Shown: one piece after another, positions 18,032-27,271 of the stretch
Position numbering within the stretch: the stretch's first letter is position 1
Layout: the number at the start of each line of letters is the position of its first letter
Origin: G963674665 sp963674665
GTDB lineage: Bacteria > Desulfobacterota > Desulfovibrionia > Desulfovibrionales > Desulfovibrionaceae
NCBI GenBank assembly: GCA_963674665.2
Contig: CAXXPL010000003.1
Span: 1 to 64,000 of the forward strand
DNA length: 64,000 nucleotides
Reading direction: 5' to 3'
Program-made: the position numbers and the translations under genes
Notes under the pieces: model-generated
What the model saw: only the letters and a program-made list of their open reading frames with translations
Databases searched by the model: none
Told to the model about the DNA's origin: nothing

Positions 18032-20302
18032 TCAAACGGCATCTTCCCTGGGAAAGGTGATGGTGAAGCAGGCGCCCCCTCCCTCTGTGGAGCTGGCCTT
18101 GATCTTCCCCCCGTAATCCTTGACTATTCCGTAGGATATGGAAAGCCCCAGACCTGTGCCCTTGCCCACGTCCTTGGTGGTGAAGAATGGTTCGAACAGT
18201 TTTTCCCGCAGGCCGTGGGGGATGCCCGCGCCGGTGTCACAGACCTTGATGACCACGTCATTCTCCCGGGAATACGTGGTGATGGTGATGCACTTCTCCC
18301 CGTTGTTGGGCCTTCCTTTGCCCCAACGCTCCTCGATGGCGTCACGGGCGTTGAGCAGCAGGTTGATGATGACCTGTTCGAGGCGGTTGGAGTCCGCCAT
18401 GATGAGGGGCAGGCTATCCTCGATATCCCATACCACCTGGATGTTCCGGACGTTGAGCTGTTGGCTGAAGAAGTCGAACCCCCTGCGCAGCACGTCGTTG
18501 ATCTGCACTGGCATGGTCCGGAGGTCCGATTTGCGGCCGAACTCGCGCATGTGCTCGATGATCTTGCTGGCCCTGTCCACGTGTGTGTCGATGCCCTCGG
18601 CAATCTCCCGCAGCATCTTGGGTTCTATGGACTGGCTGCGCGACATCTTGCGGTTCAGCAGGTTGCTGATGGTCTTGAGGATGGCCAGGGGCTGGTTCAA
18701 CTCATGAGCCACTCCCGTGGCCATCTCGCCCAGGGTGGTCATCTTGCTGGCCTGGATGAGCTGTTGCTCGGCCTCGAGCTTCTTGGTCACGTCGGCGCAG
18801 GACACTATGAGCACCTTCTGTTCCGGGAAATCAACAGGCGAGATGCGTATGGATACGAAGATGACCCTGCCGTCACGGGTCATCTGCGAACACTGTCCGA
18901 TCTCGCTCCTGGACGGGATGATGCTGGCCCAGTCCTCGCGCTCATCCTCGAGGAACAGGTGCAGAAAGGAGGTGCCCACGGCCTCGTCCCGGGTGTAGCC
19001 GTAGATGGTGGTGGCCGATTCGTTGCAGTCCAGTATGGTCAGAGTAACGAAGTCCAGGACAAAATGGGCGCTGGGCGAGGACTCGAAAATCGCCTGGTAA
19101 CGTTCTTCCGAGGCCGCGAGCTTCTCCTCCAGCTCCTTGCGGCGGGTGATGTCGATCATCATCTCCATGGCCGCCACCACGTCGCCGTTCTTATCCCTTA
19201 TGGGGGAGGTGTAGACGATCCAGTGGATGATCCCCCCCCCTTTGGAAACGCCGGATTCCTCACTGGTGTAGGACTGGCCGGTCTGAAAGGTCTGATCCAC
19301 GGGGCACACCGGGCAGCGCTCCGTACGCCCCTTGTTCATTTCATAGCAGCGTCTGCCCCTGGATTCACCGAACTGCTCCAGGTAGGTCCTGTTGTGGCGT
19401 ATCACCCTGTAATCCCTGTCCACGACGCTCACCAGGCAGGGCACGTTATGGAACAGGTCTCGGTATTCCTCGCGCTGCTCCACCAATTCCCTGTGCTTGT
19501 CCGCCACCTGACGCCCCATCATGTTGAAGGCGTCGGCCAGGTCGCTGATCTCGTCCTCCTGGGTCACGGTGATGTCCTTGAACTCCTCGCCCGTTCCCAC
19601 ATGGGCGGTTGCCTTGATAAGCTGGCGGATGGGCTTGAAGATGGCGCGATAGGTGTAGATGAACAGCACGGTGAAGGTGGCCAGCATGAGCAGCAGGGAG
19701 ATACCGAGGTTGGTGCGCTCGAAATACCCGGCCATGGCGCGCTTGTTCCTGGTGCTGACCTCGATGTCCAGCAGCCCGAGGAGTTGTTCCCTGTCCGTGT
19801 GGAAGTGGCAGGGCCCCCCGGTGCATCCCTTGGTGTTGGGGATGGGGGTCATGATGCCCACGATCTGGTCCCCGTTCTCCTCCTCGTTGATTCGGCTGCG
19901 CTTTTCCAGGCTCAGGCTCACGGGTGGTGGGTCCAGCTTGTGGCACGTCGAGCAGGGGGCTGTCTCCGGGGTGGATATGGTGTCCACCTCCTCGGGGTTG
20001 TTGGAGAACACGAGCCGCCCCTTCTTGTTGTAGATCCTGATGCTCCGGATCTCCTCCTGCTTGGAGATGTTGGTGATGATCTCCTTGATGTCGTTCTCCG
20101 AGTCCAGCATCATGGCGTAGTGCAAGCCGAGCAGGATGGTATCCGAGAGCATGGCGATGTCGGACTTCACGTTCTTGAGCATGTTCTCGCGGAAGAACAG
20201 AATGTTGAAGCCCACCCAGAGAACCACGCACAACAGCAGCGTGACGCCGCCTGAGAGCAGCATCTTGAAGATCAGACTATGCCGCATGGATCTGATACGC
20301 AT
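18032..20302 (-). CDS. Membrane sensor histidine kinase with periplasmic heme-c motifs
   Basis: A 756-residue kinase: transmembrane helix at about 13-36, periplasmic sensor to about 185, second helix at about 192-215, HAMP, two PAS domains (about 275-395 and 400-515), then HisKA (VAHELNQPLAILKT) and HATPase (GTGLGLSISYGIVKDYGG). The periplasmic domain contains CSTCH (117-121), a classical heme-c site, and C160-x4-C165-H166, a spacing used in cytochromes c3. The first PAS has CPVCPVDQTF. Redox or ligand sensing through heme is therefore likely. It lies downstream of rrf2 on the same strand in the hmc block, which suggests a regulatory link. AAGGAAG precedes the ATG. Confidence 0.9.
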   Translation of the reverse strand: MRIRSMRHSLIFKMLLSGGVTLLLCVVLWVGFNILFFRENMLKNVKSDIAMLSDTILLGLHYAMMLDSENDIKEIITNISKQEEIRSIRIYNKKGRLVFSNNPEEVDTISTPETAPCSTCHKLDPPPVSLSLEKRSRINEEENGDQIVGIMTPIPNTKGCTGGPCHFHTDREQLLGLLDIEVSTRNKRAMAGYFERTNLGISLLLMLATFTVLFIYTYRAIFKPIRQLIKATAHVGTGEEFKDITVTQEDEISDLADAFNMMGRQVADKHRELVEQREEYRDLFHNVPCLVSVVDRDYRVIRHNRTYLEQFGESRGRRCYEMNKGRTERCPVCPVDQTFQTGQSYTSEESGVSKGGGIIHWIVYTSPIRDKNGDVVAAMEMMIDITRRKELEEKLAASEERYQAIFESSPSAHFVLDFVTLTILDCNESATTIYGYTRDEAVGTSFLHLFLEDEREDWASIIPSRSEIGQCSQMTRDGRVIFVSIRISPVDFPEQKVLIVSCADVTKKLEAEQQLIQASKMTTLGEMATGVAHELNQPLAILKTISNLLNRKMSRSQSIEPKMLREIAEGIDTHVDRASKIIEHMREFGRKSDLRTMPVQINDVLRRGFDFFSQQLNVRNIQVVWDIEDSLPLIMADSNRLEQVIINLLLNARDAIEERWGKGRPNNGEKCITITTYSRENDVVIKVCDTGAGIPHGLREKLFEPFFTTKDVGKGTGLGLSISYGIVKDYGGKIKASSTEGGGACFTITFPREDAV

Positions 20303-20340
20303 GTGAACACCGCTTCCTTGAAAAAGCGTTTTGCGTGGGA

Positions 20341-20380
20341 GGCCCGGAAGGAAGCCCCTTTATTTGGGGGCCCCTCCGGC
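20341..20380 (-). terminator. GC-rich hairpin between rrf2 and the heme-motif kinase
   Basis: An imperfect inverted repeat with CCCC/GGGG at its apex and GCCGGA/TTCCGGGC at its base. There is no T-tract, so it may attenuate rather than end transcription into the kinase gene. Confidence 0.35.
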
Positions 20381-20426
20381 TACCGGTATAAGTCTTCGAT
20401 ATATCGAGGTCCGGGAAGGGGCGTTG

Positions 20427-20864
20427 CTACTGCCTTTCCTGGTTGAGGGGGCAGAGGTGGGCGTCCTTGATAAGGTCCGCCAGGGTGTAGGAGTCCAGCA
20501 TCTTGTACATGGCCTGGCTGGCGTCATCCCAGATGGAGCGCCTGAGGCAGACCGCGGCCCTGGGGCAGGTGTCTACGTCTCCGTCGCATTCGAGGATCCT
20601 GTCCTCCTGGCCATCGAGAATCTGGGCCACAGCGCCGATGGATATCTCCCCGGGCTCCCTGGTCAGAACATTGCCACCGTTGGGTCCACGTTTGCCCTTG
20701 ACGTATCCGGCCTCGTTCAACATCTTGATCAGCTTCTCAAGGTACTTCAGGGAAATGTTTTCCCTCTGCGCCGTGTCCTTGCTGGGCACCGGTCCGTTTT
20801 CCGAGTGCATGGCGATGTCCAGCAAGAGCCGTAAGCCGTACCTGCTTCTTGTTGTGAGTTTCAT
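20427..20864 (-). CDS. rrf2: Rrf2 family transcriptional repressor
   Basis: The 145-residue protein starts MKLTTRSRYGLRLLLDIAMH, the hallmark winged-helix of Rrf2/IscR proteins. It carries three cysteines (ECDGDVDTCPRAAVC, about 92-106) in the position where family members bind an Fe-S cluster. In Desulfovibrio vulgaris, Rrf2 is encoded with the hmc operon and represses it; here it lies in the same strand block downstream of hmcF. Two tandem palindromes upstream of hmcA are its likely targets. The ATG has AGGA nine bases upstream. Confidence 0.92.
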   Translation of the reverse strand: MKLTTRSRYGLRLLLDIAMHSENGPVPSKDTAQRENISLKYLEKLIKMLNEAGYVKGKRGPNGGNVLTREPGEISIGAVAQILDGQEDRILECDGDVDTCPRAAVCLRRSIWDDASQAMYKMLDSYTLADLIKDAHLCPLNQERQ

Positions 20865-20994
20865 GGCGGTGTCCTGGCAAAAGGCCTCTATGGTGGTTTT
20901 CTCGCAACATTCTTTGGGGAGAATGCATACGTACTCAGATTACCATTGATAGGCAAGCCCTTGGCCGGAATTGCCAGTGCCCCCGGGCCCGTGC

Positions 20995-22950
20995 TCAGCA
21001 TTTGGGGCTGGAGAAGTCCGCACCTGTGCAACATGTCTTCGGGGGAATGCGGGGCACTGTGATGCGGAACGCGCTTCCCTTGTCGAATTCCGACTCCACC
21101 TCTATGGCGCCCCCGTGATGCTCGATTGTCTGATTGGAAATGAACAGCCCGATGCCTGTGCCCTTTTTGCCCTTGGAGGAGAAAAACAGGGTGAAGATCT
21201 TTTCCCTGGTCTCCCTGTCCATGCCCATGCCGTTGTCCCGGACCATGATTTCGATGGCGCCGCCCTTGTTCCGGGCCGAAAACGTCACCTGAGGGGCGTC
21301 GGACGGCCGCATCTCGCAGGCATCCACCGCGTTCTCCAGAAAATTCACCAGGGCCGCGGAGAAAGCGCTCGCATCGTAGCTGGCCAACCCCAGATCATCG
21401 GGGATGTCGCAATGGTACTGAACCCCGGCGGCATCGGCCTTGGCGCGGACGATCTCACCCGTGTCGCGCAGAAATCTGGCCGCATCCACCTCCTCCAGGT
21501 CCAAATCGCGTGACTTGGCGTAGTACAGGATGTCCAGAACCATCTTCTTGACCCGGCCGATCATGTTCTTGAGGGTGTCCACCGCCGCGGCCACGCGCTC
21601 CCCGTCCTGCTTGCGCAGCCCGGACTCCAGGCGGTACACGCCCCCGTCCAGGGCCGTGAGCATGCCCTTGACCCCGTGGGACATGGAACCGAGCATGATG
21701 CCCAGGGAGGTGAGATGATCCTGCAAGCCGCGGATCTCCGTGATGTCCGTGGACATCTCCATGACCTGGATGATCTCGCCGGAGACGTCCCTGATGGGGG
21801 CGAACCAGACCAGGACGTTCTTGCGCTCCCCCTTGCTGGTGGTGACCACGGTCTCGATCTGACGGCTTTCGCCCGTGGCGAACGTCTCCTGAATGGGGCA
21901 GCAGTCGCAGGGTTCGTCGCGATATCTGTAGATCTGGTGGCAGAACCCGCCAACAGCGTGGGGGAAGTCCTCGCTGAAGCGCCGGTTGACCTCGGCGATG
22001 GTGTAATCGGGATTCTGCACCGAAATATAGCAGGGCGCCTCGTCGAACAGGCGCTGAAATTTGAGTTGCGTCGCCTGGAGCTCTTCCTTGAGACGGTTGA
22101 CCTCGGTCATGTCCAGGGAAATGTCGATGACCAGGTCCACCTCCCCTTCCCCGTTCTGGATGGGAGCGGTGCACACCACCACTGGGATGCGCTCTCCGTC
22201 CTCGCTGACCAGCACCTCCTTGCTGCGCAGGGGCTTGCCGGCCAGGAAGGTGCGGCGTACCGGGCAGGTTTCGCTGGCCTGCTCGTAGTTCTCGTAGATG
22301 TGGTGGCTGCGCATGCCCACGAAATCGCCCAGGCGTTCCTTGAACAGGTGGTTGCTGGCCACGATGAACAGGTCACGGTTGTGCAGGGAGACCAGGCACG
22401 GGAGCTCGTTGAACAGGCCGGATTCCCCCTCGACCTGACTGGAGACGTCGGAAAAGGCGGTGCTGAGCCCCTCCACCACCTTGCAGGCCGCGGTCTCGCG
22501 CTCCAACTCCACTATGCGGCGGGTCTTCTCCTCAACCAGGCGTTCCAGGTTCTCGGTGTACTCGCGCAACTGGCGCTTCATGCGGATCTTTTCCTGAATC
22601 CGCCCCAGGGATATCTCGAGAACGTCGTTGTTGATGGGCTTGGTGATGAAGTCCGCGGCTTGGTTCTTGAGCGCCTCGATGGCCAGCTCCAGATCGCCGT
22701 GTCCGGTGATGATCAGGACCTCGGTCTCCGGAGAAAGAATCTTGATTTGACGCAGGAGTTCGATGCCGTCCATGACCGGCATCTTGATGTCCGTGAGGAC
22801 TATGGCGGGCTCGAAATCCTTGAAGATTTCGAGGGCTATCTGGCCGTTCTCGGCGGTGGCCACCTCGTACCCCAGGTCCTCGAGGGAAAGACCGAGAAAC
22901 CGCCGGATGCCCTCCTCGTCGTCAACGAGCATAAGCTTTTTGACGTCCAT
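20995..22950 (-). CDS. REC-PAS-PAS histidine kinase
   Basis: A 651-residue soluble protein with an N-terminal receiver domain (LMLVDDEEGIRR, phospho-acceptor in VLTDIKMPVMDG, TKP motif). A coiled coil and two PAS domains follow, with paired cysteines in the second (DEPCDCCPIQETF). The kinase core has H-box LGSMSHGVKGML and G-box GKKGTGIGLFISNQTIEHHGG. The ATG at 22950, behind GGGGGAAG, is preferred to an upstream start. Receiver-first kinases of this type usually take phosphate from another kinase and reset their own activity. It lies between rrf2 and two single-domain regulators in the hmc block. Confidence 0.9.
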   Translation of the reverse strand: MDVKKLMLVDDEEGIRRFLGLSLEDLGYEVATAENGQIALEIFKDFEPAIVLTDIKMPVMDGIELLRQIKILSPETEVLIITGHGDLELAIEALKNQAADFITKPINNDVLEISLGRIQEKIRMKRQLREYTENLERLVEEKTRRIVELERETAACKVVEGLSTAFSDVSSQVEGESGLFNELPCLVSLHNRDLFIVASNHLFKERLGDFVGMRSHHIYENYEQASETCPVRRTFLAGKPLRSKEVLVSEDGERIPVVVCTAPIQNGEGEVDLVIDISLDMTEVNRLKEELQATQLKFQRLFDEAPCYISVQNPDYTIAEVNRRFSEDFPHAVGGFCHQIYRYRDEPCDCCPIQETFATGESRQIETVVTTSKGERKNVLVWFAPIRDVSGEIIQVMEMSTDITEIRGLQDHLTSLGIMLGSMSHGVKGMLTALDGGVYRLESGLRKQDGERVAAAVDTLKNMIGRVKKMVLDILYYAKSRDLDLEEVDAARFLRDTGEIVRAKADAAGVQYHCDIPDDLGLASYDASAFSAALVNFLENAVDACEMRPSDAPQVTFSARNKGGAIEIMVRDNGMGMDRETREKIFTLFFSSKGKKGTGIGLFISNQTIEHHGGAIEVESEFDKGSAFRITVPRIPPKTCCTGADFSSPKC

Positions 22951-23029
22951 CGCTTCCCCCGGAAGCGGCACGTGATCTTCGTGCCTTCCCACCCGGGCGG
23001 CCATGCCGCCCTTGTCTGTACTGGCCCGT

Positions 23030-23386
23030 TTAGTCGCCGATGGCGTCCCGGACGATCTGAATCACTTCAGATGGATCAAAGGGCTTCTTGATTGTTGCCA
23101 CCGCCCTTCGGATGGCCAGATGGATCCCTGACAATCCGCTGATAACAATGACCGGGATGTCCGAGAACTCCTCCTCCAGGGTGAGCTTGCGGTAGAACCG
23201 CGGCCCCCACTGATTGGGCATCTCCAGGTCCAGGGTTATCAGATCCGGCTTTTCAGCCTTGGCAACATCATACGCCGCGATACCGTCCGAGGCGCGACAG
23301 GTGAGATATCCATGGTCTTCGAACACGCTGACGAGATAGTCCACAATATTGGGGTCGTCGTCCACGACCATGATCTTCTTTGGCAT
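23030..23386 (-). CDS. Single-domain response regulator (Rrf1-like)
   Basis: A 118-residue CheY-like receiver (KKIMVVDDDPNIVDYL, phospho-acceptor in LITLDLEMPNQWGP, IKKPFD). No output domain is present. The unusual stretch following the phospho-acceptor, WGPRFYRKL, is shared with the neighbouring regulator at 23540. The ATG at 23386 has AGGTG six bases upstream. In Desulfovibrio vulgaris a receiver-like protein, Rrf1, is encoded with rrf2 and hmc; this gene is a candidate counterpart. It probably relays phosphate within this kinase cluster. Confidence 0.88.
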   Translation of the reverse strand: MPKKIMVVDDDPNIVDYLVSVFEDHGYLTCRASDGIAAYDVAKAEKPDLITLDLEMPNQWGPRFYRKLTLEEEFSDIPVIVISGLSGIHLAIRRAVATIKKPFDPSEVIQIVRDAIGD

Positions 23387-23539
23387 ACGTTTCACCTAGC
23401 AGAGTGTTGTGGAAAGATTTTTTCCTGCCCCAGCCAGGAGCGTATACCGCACCCGCACGCATTTACAAGCCTTGATTTTACACCGGCGCCACCCGAACGG
23501 GCCATGGCGCCGGTTGACGAGACTTGCCGTTTGAATCCC

Positions 23540-23893
23540 TTAGCCAATGGTTTCCTTCACTATCTTGAGCAGTTGCTCTGCGTCGAAGGGCTTGGTAAGG
23601 CTTGCAACCGCCTTGGGAATGGCGTATTTGTTCGCGCTGAGGCCGCTGATGACGATAATGGGGGTTCTCTTGAGCTCCGGGTTCTGACTCAGCTTGCGGT
23701 AGAACCTGGGGCCCCACTCCTGGGGCATTTCCAGATCCAGGGTGATGAGATCGGGCTTTTCAGCCTCGGCCACACCCTCCGCCTCGGAGCCATCGGAAGC
23801 CGTGACAACCTCGTAACCGTTGTCGGTGAACAGCTCGGACAAGTAGTTGCGGATTTCCTGATCATCGTCTACAATCATGATTTTCTTGGACAT
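23540..23893 (-). CDS. Single-domain response regulator (Rrf1-like), second copy
   Basis: A 117-residue receiver (KKIMIVDDDQEIRNYL, LITLDLEMPQEWGP, LTKPFD), clearly a tandem paralogue of the gene at 23030. A strong GGAGG precedes the ATG at 23893, stronger than for the other copy, so this one is likely made in larger amounts. It lies between the UspA protein and its paralogue on the same strand. With no output domain, it must act by protein contact or as a phosphate sink. Confidence 0.88.
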   Translation of the reverse strand: MSKKIMIVDDDQEIRNYLSELFTDNGYEVVTASDGSEAEGVAEAEKPDLITLDLEMPQEWGPRFYRKLSQNPELKRTPIIVISGLSANKYAIPKAVASLTKPFDAEQLLKIVKETIG

Positions 23894-24013
23894 AATATCC
23901 TCCTTAGTCGAATGGGATTGAACCCAATCCTTTACGTTGCCGCAACCCGCCGCCGCCACGGCAGGTTGCGGTTTTCTCATTGAATCACCCGTTTTTCACA
24001 TAGCGGAGAAGAC

Positions 24014-24913
24014 CTATGAGACCTTGTCCGGCTTGTTCACGCTGACCACGGGACAGTTGGCGCGTAAAATCACCTGCTCCATGGTGGAGCCCAGGCGCGC
24101 CTTTTCCGGATCCAACTCCCGGGTGTGGTGCGCCATGACTATGATATCAGCCATACGCTCGCGGGCGAGCTTGACGATTTCCACATACGGAGTGCCTTCC
24201 CAGACCTCGATGTCGTAATTCTTGAAATCCCCGATCTGGGAGACGTAAGCATCACGGATACGCTTGCGCGCAACGATGAGTTGATCCTCGATCTCGTTCT
24301 GGGTGAGCACCTTGCCGCTGATGTCCAACGCATGGAACAGGGTCAGGTCGCAACCGAACTCCCTGGCCACGCCAAGGGCGTACTTGAAGGCGCTGTCCGC
24401 CTGCTTGGAGAAGTCCGTGCCGAACAGCACGCTGCCGAAACCGCCCTTGTAGGAGGCGGACTCGCGGTGCACGGTCATCACCGGGCACTTGGCCGCCTTG
24501 GCCACGCGCTGTAGGGTGCTGCCGGGGTACCCCTTGTAGTATGCGCTCTTGCGGTCGCCGGTGCTGGCGCCCATGATGATCAGGTCCACGTCCTCGGCAC
24601 GGGCCACTCGCAGAATCTCGCGGTGTGGCACGCCGGTGACCAGGACGAAGCGCACGTTTTTCGCCTGCTCCAGTTGCACGGCGTAGGTGGTGCGGAGTTC
24701 GTCCTCCACCCACTGCTTGTAGTCGTCGTCCACCTCCACCTCTTCCCCGGTGCGCACGTCGTTGACGATCTGGGAATAGGCTTTGGTGGGGACACCCAGG
24801 ACATGGAAGACCAGCAGCTCTCCGTCGTAGCGCCCCGCCATTTCAAAGGCGACGCGGGCCGCTCCGAAGCTTGCCGGCGAACCATCGGTTGCCAACAGGA
24901 TTTTCTTGGACAT
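24014..24913 (-). CDS. Universal stress protein with two UspA domains
   Basis: The 299-residue protein contains two UspA folds in tandem. The first runs from KKILLATDGSPASF to GSTLQRVAKAAKCPVMTV and the second from SVLFGTDFSKQADSA to GSTMEQVILRANCPVVSV. Both C-terminal halves have the G-x2-G-x9-GS-type ATP-binding pattern in degenerate form (MGASTGDRKSAYYKGYPGST, MAHHTRELDPEKARLGST). It lies 42 bases after hmcF on the same strand, so it may be read from the hmc promoter. A role in energy stress is inferred from the family and position. Confidence 0.9.
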   Translation of the reverse strand: MSKKILLATDGSPASFGAARVAFEMAGRYDGELLVFHVLGVPTKAYSQIVNDVRTGEEVEVDDDYKQWVEDELRTTYAVQLEQAKNVRFVLVTGVPHREILRVARAEDVDLIIMGASTGDRKSAYYKGYPGSTLQRVAKAAKCPVMTVHRESASYKGGFGSVLFGTDFSKQADSAFKYALGVAREFGCDLTLFHALDISGKVLTQNEIEDQLIVARKRIRDAYVSQIGDFKNYDIEVWEGTPYVEIVKLARERMADIIVMAHHTRELDPEKARLGSTMEQVILRANCPVVSVNKPDKVS

Positions 24914-24955
24914 GTAACACCTCGTTGATGCTGACGGTTCTTGCGACTGGTCTGC

Positions 24956-26344
24956 CTATTCCGCGGGTTTCAGATGACCGGGAACGATCATCATCTTGAT
25001 CACCAGCGGCTTGAGGAAGGAACAGCGGATGCCGATCTTGTACTCCTCCTCCAGGTCGCGGATGGCGTCCCAGCAGTTGTGGCAAGGGGCGATGACCAGC
25101 TTGGCGCCGGTGGCGATGATCTGGTCCATCTTCTTGCGCAGGGCCACATTGCGCTGGGGGCGGTACTTGCCGATGCCGTTGAAGCCGCCGCCACCGCCGC
25201 AGCAGTAGTTGTATTCCTTGTTCGGAGCCATCTCCACGAAGTACCCCGGCTCCACCAGGTAGCTCAGGATCTCGCGGGTCACGGCCTTGAGCCCGTGGTT
25301 GCGAACGTAGTTGCAGGAATCCTGCAGGGTGACGAGCTCCTTGATGCGCTTCTCCGGGTCGATCTTGATCTTGCCGGTACGCAGGGCCTCGGCGAGCCAC
25401 TCCACGTAGTGGATGTAGGGCGCCGGGGGCTGGCCGTCCTCACGCCCCACCCAGTAGGGGCCCTCGATGACCGTGGCGCGGTGGGCATGGCCGCATTCCG
25501 TGCCGATCACCCTTTTGGGGCGCAGCCGCTCGATGGCGGAGTACACGTTGGCCACGTTGTCCTTGCAGCACTCCCAGTCACCGGCGAACATGGAAAGCGA
25601 GGTCTGCTCCCACCCCTCCGAGGGTACGGTCCAGTTCTCGCCGGCCACGTGGAAGAGAATGGCGGCCTCGGCCACATCCTCGGGATAGTGCTTGGGTTCG
25701 CGGGCGTTGCAGGTGTACATGATGTCCGCGTCTTCCTTGTCCACCGGGATCTCCAGGCCAGGCCAGTCTTCCTCGTTCTCCTCGGCCATCCACTCGCAGG
25801 TCTCGACCCAGTCCTCGGTGGTCACGTCCATCTGGGCACGATAGACCCGGTGCATGCCGGAGCCGATCTTGAGCTCCCAGGGCACGAACCCCTGGGAGTA
25901 CAGCAGACCGCGCAGGTAGCTGAACATGACGCCCATGTCGATGCCGTGGGGGCAGAACATGCCGCAACGGTTGCAGCAGGTGCACTGGCTCCAGGCGACG
26001 TCCATGCAGTGGCGCATGAAGGCGTTGTCCACCTTGCCCTTTTTCTTGACAATCTTGCCCAGCGTGGACTGGATCTTGTACGAGGGCACCTGCTCGGGCA
26101 CCCTGCCGTTGACCTGGTACAGGAAACAGCTCTCGGCGCAGAGGCCGCAGTGGGCGCAGATCTTCAGCCAGGTGCCTGTCCTGGATTTCAAGGTCTTCTG
26201 GATGGTGGCCCAGAGCTTGCCCGTGTCCACGTCCAGTTCTTCCATTTCCGCGTAATATTGCTTGCCGCCCTTGTCGTTGAGGACCAGCTTGAGCTGCTCC
26301 TCGGTGTTCACGGGCTGCCTGTTGCACAGCTTTCCTTCAGCCAT
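24956..26344 (-). CDS. hmcF: HmcF, Fe-S protein of the Hmc redox complex
   Basis: The 462-residue protein has two [4Fe-4S] ferredoxin motifs in its N-terminal third (CAHCGLCAESC, CTCCNRCGMFCPHG). It ends in an HdrD-like Cys-rich half (CNYVRNHG, YNYCCGGGGGFNG, APCHNCWDA), the CCG-domain signature of heterodisulfide-reductase-like proteins. It is a cytoplasmic subunit expected to exchange electrons with thiol/disulfide or ferredoxin partners. It is the last hmc structural gene, 45 bases after hmcE. The GAT-rich leader has GGGAGATGCG before the ATG. Confidence 0.93.
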   Translation of the reverse strand: MAEGKLCNRQPVNTEEQLKLVLNDKGGKQYYAEMEELDVDTGKLWATIQKTLKSRTGTWLKICAHCGLCAESCFLYQVNGRVPEQVPSYKIQSTLGKIVKKKGKVDNAFMRHCMDVAWSQCTCCNRCGMFCPHGIDMGVMFSYLRGLLYSQGFVPWELKIGSGMHRVYRAQMDVTTEDWVETCEWMAEENEEDWPGLEIPVDKEDADIMYTCNAREPKHYPEDVAEAAILFHVAGENWTVPSEGWEQTSLSMFAGDWECCKDNVANVYSAIERLRPKRVIGTECGHAHRATVIEGPYWVGREDGQPPAPYIHYVEWLAEALRTGKIKIDPEKRIKELVTLQDSCNYVRNHGLKAVTREILSYLVEPGYFVEMAPNKEYNYCCGGGGGFNGIGKYRPQRNVALRKKMDQIIATGAKLVIAPCHNCWDAIRDLEEEYKIGIRCSFLKPLVIKMMIVPGHLKPAE

Positions 26345-26389
26345 ATCGCATCTCCCTGTCTTTGAGGCTTTTCCGTTGCGCTCCGCCGG

Positions 26390-27067
26390 CTACCACGCCA
26401 TGTTCGAGCCCTTCATGCCGCCGCGCTTGATGCCGTAGTCCATGCCCAGCTGCATGCGGGACATGAAGAACAGCACTGCGTGGCTGAGCTTGGTGAAGGG
26501 CAGGCACAACAGCCAGATCTCGCCGCAGAGAATGTGCAGGGCCAGCCAGAAGTCGTAATTGCCGAGGTCGTAACGGGCGATGAGCCCGGTGACGAACGGA
26601 GCCACAGTGATCACCAGCAGCAGATAGTCGTAGAAGGTGCTCAGGATGCGCACCTCGGGATAGGCGATCCGCCGCAGGGCCATGAAGAGCCCGCCCACGA
26701 TGACCGTCCAGCTCAGGAAATCCGCCACACCGGCGGGCAGACGCGGCAGGCTGAGACCCAGACTCTCGCCCAGCATCACGTTGTGCGCCTCCAGGAACAC
26801 GGGAGTGAACAGCAGCCCCACGTGGAAGGCGAAGAACAGTATGGTGAACTGGGGGCGTTCACGCCAGCCATGGGATCCGAAGGGAATCAGCCAGGAGATG
26901 ATGGAGCGCCGGGCGCCTTTCAGTCCGTAGCTCATATTGGCCTTGTAGGCCACGCGGTCCAGCTGCCAGCTCAATCCCCTGATGTACAGCAGCACCCGCG
27001 CGGCAAGCCCGACAAAGGTGACTATGAAGACCACCCAGAGAAAAGGTCCTGTCAAGAAATGGTACAT
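26390..27067 (-). CDS. hmcE: HmcE, membrane cytochrome-like subunit of Hmc
   Basis: A 225-residue integral membrane protein with five hydrophobic helices and a NarI/DsrM-like pattern of conserved histidines (QFTILFFAFHVGLLF, LALHILCGEIWLL). This indicates a b-type heme subunit that links HmcF to the quinone pool and to HmcC. GAGGAGACGCGG precedes the ATG. It starts 12 bases after hmcD, in the canonical order hmcA-B-C-D-E-F. Confidence 0.92.
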   Translation of the reverse strand: MYHFLTGPFLWVVFIVTFVGLAARVLLYIRGLSWQLDRVAYKANMSYGLKGARRSIISWLIPFGSHGWRERPQFTILFFAFHVGLLFTPVFLEAHNVMLGESLGLSLPRLPAGVADFLSWTVIVGGLFMALRRIAYPEVRILSTFYDYLLLVITVAPFVTGLIARYDLGNYDFWLALHILCGEIWLLCLPFTKLSHAVLFFMSRMQLGMDYGIKRGGMKGSNMAW

Positions 27068-27079
27068 ATCCGCGTCTCC

Positions 27080-27253
27080 TCAGGAATGGTCCGGGTTGTG
27101 CCCGTCATGTTCTTCATGGGAGCCCTTCTCGTCGTCCTTGCCGCCCATGAGAAACTGCCAGTACAGGGTGACGGCCACGAGAATGCCGCCCATGAGCAGA
27201 TAGACCACCCCTTTGCTGAAGGTGTAGTATTCCTGCAACGTATGGAATTCCAT
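27080..27253 (-). CDS. hmcD: HmcD, small membrane subunit of Hmc
   Basis: A 57-residue protein read directly from the sequence between hmcC and hmcE. It has an amphipathic start (MEFHTLQEYYTFSKG), one transmembrane helix (about residues 15-36) and a His/Asp/Glu-rich tail (EEHDGHNPDHS). AAGGAGG lies nine bases before the ATG. Position, size and the single helix fit HmcD, whose function in the complex is not known. The acidic, His-rich tail could bind metal, but that is speculation. Confidence 0.85.
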   Translation of the reverse strand: MEFHTLQEYYTFSKGVVYLLMGGILVAVTLYWQFLMGGKDDEKGSHEEHDGHNPDHS

Positions 27254-27271
27254 AACCTTTATCCTCCTTGA

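Noticed and set aside
18215..20254. 679-codon rightward frame opposite the heme-motif kinase
   Set aside because: It is fully antisense to a complete kinase with all its motifs and shows the composition of a shadow frame.
24941..26365. 474-codon rightward frame opposite hmcF
   Set aside because: It is antisense to a clear HdrD-like Fe-S protein and has no recognisable domain.
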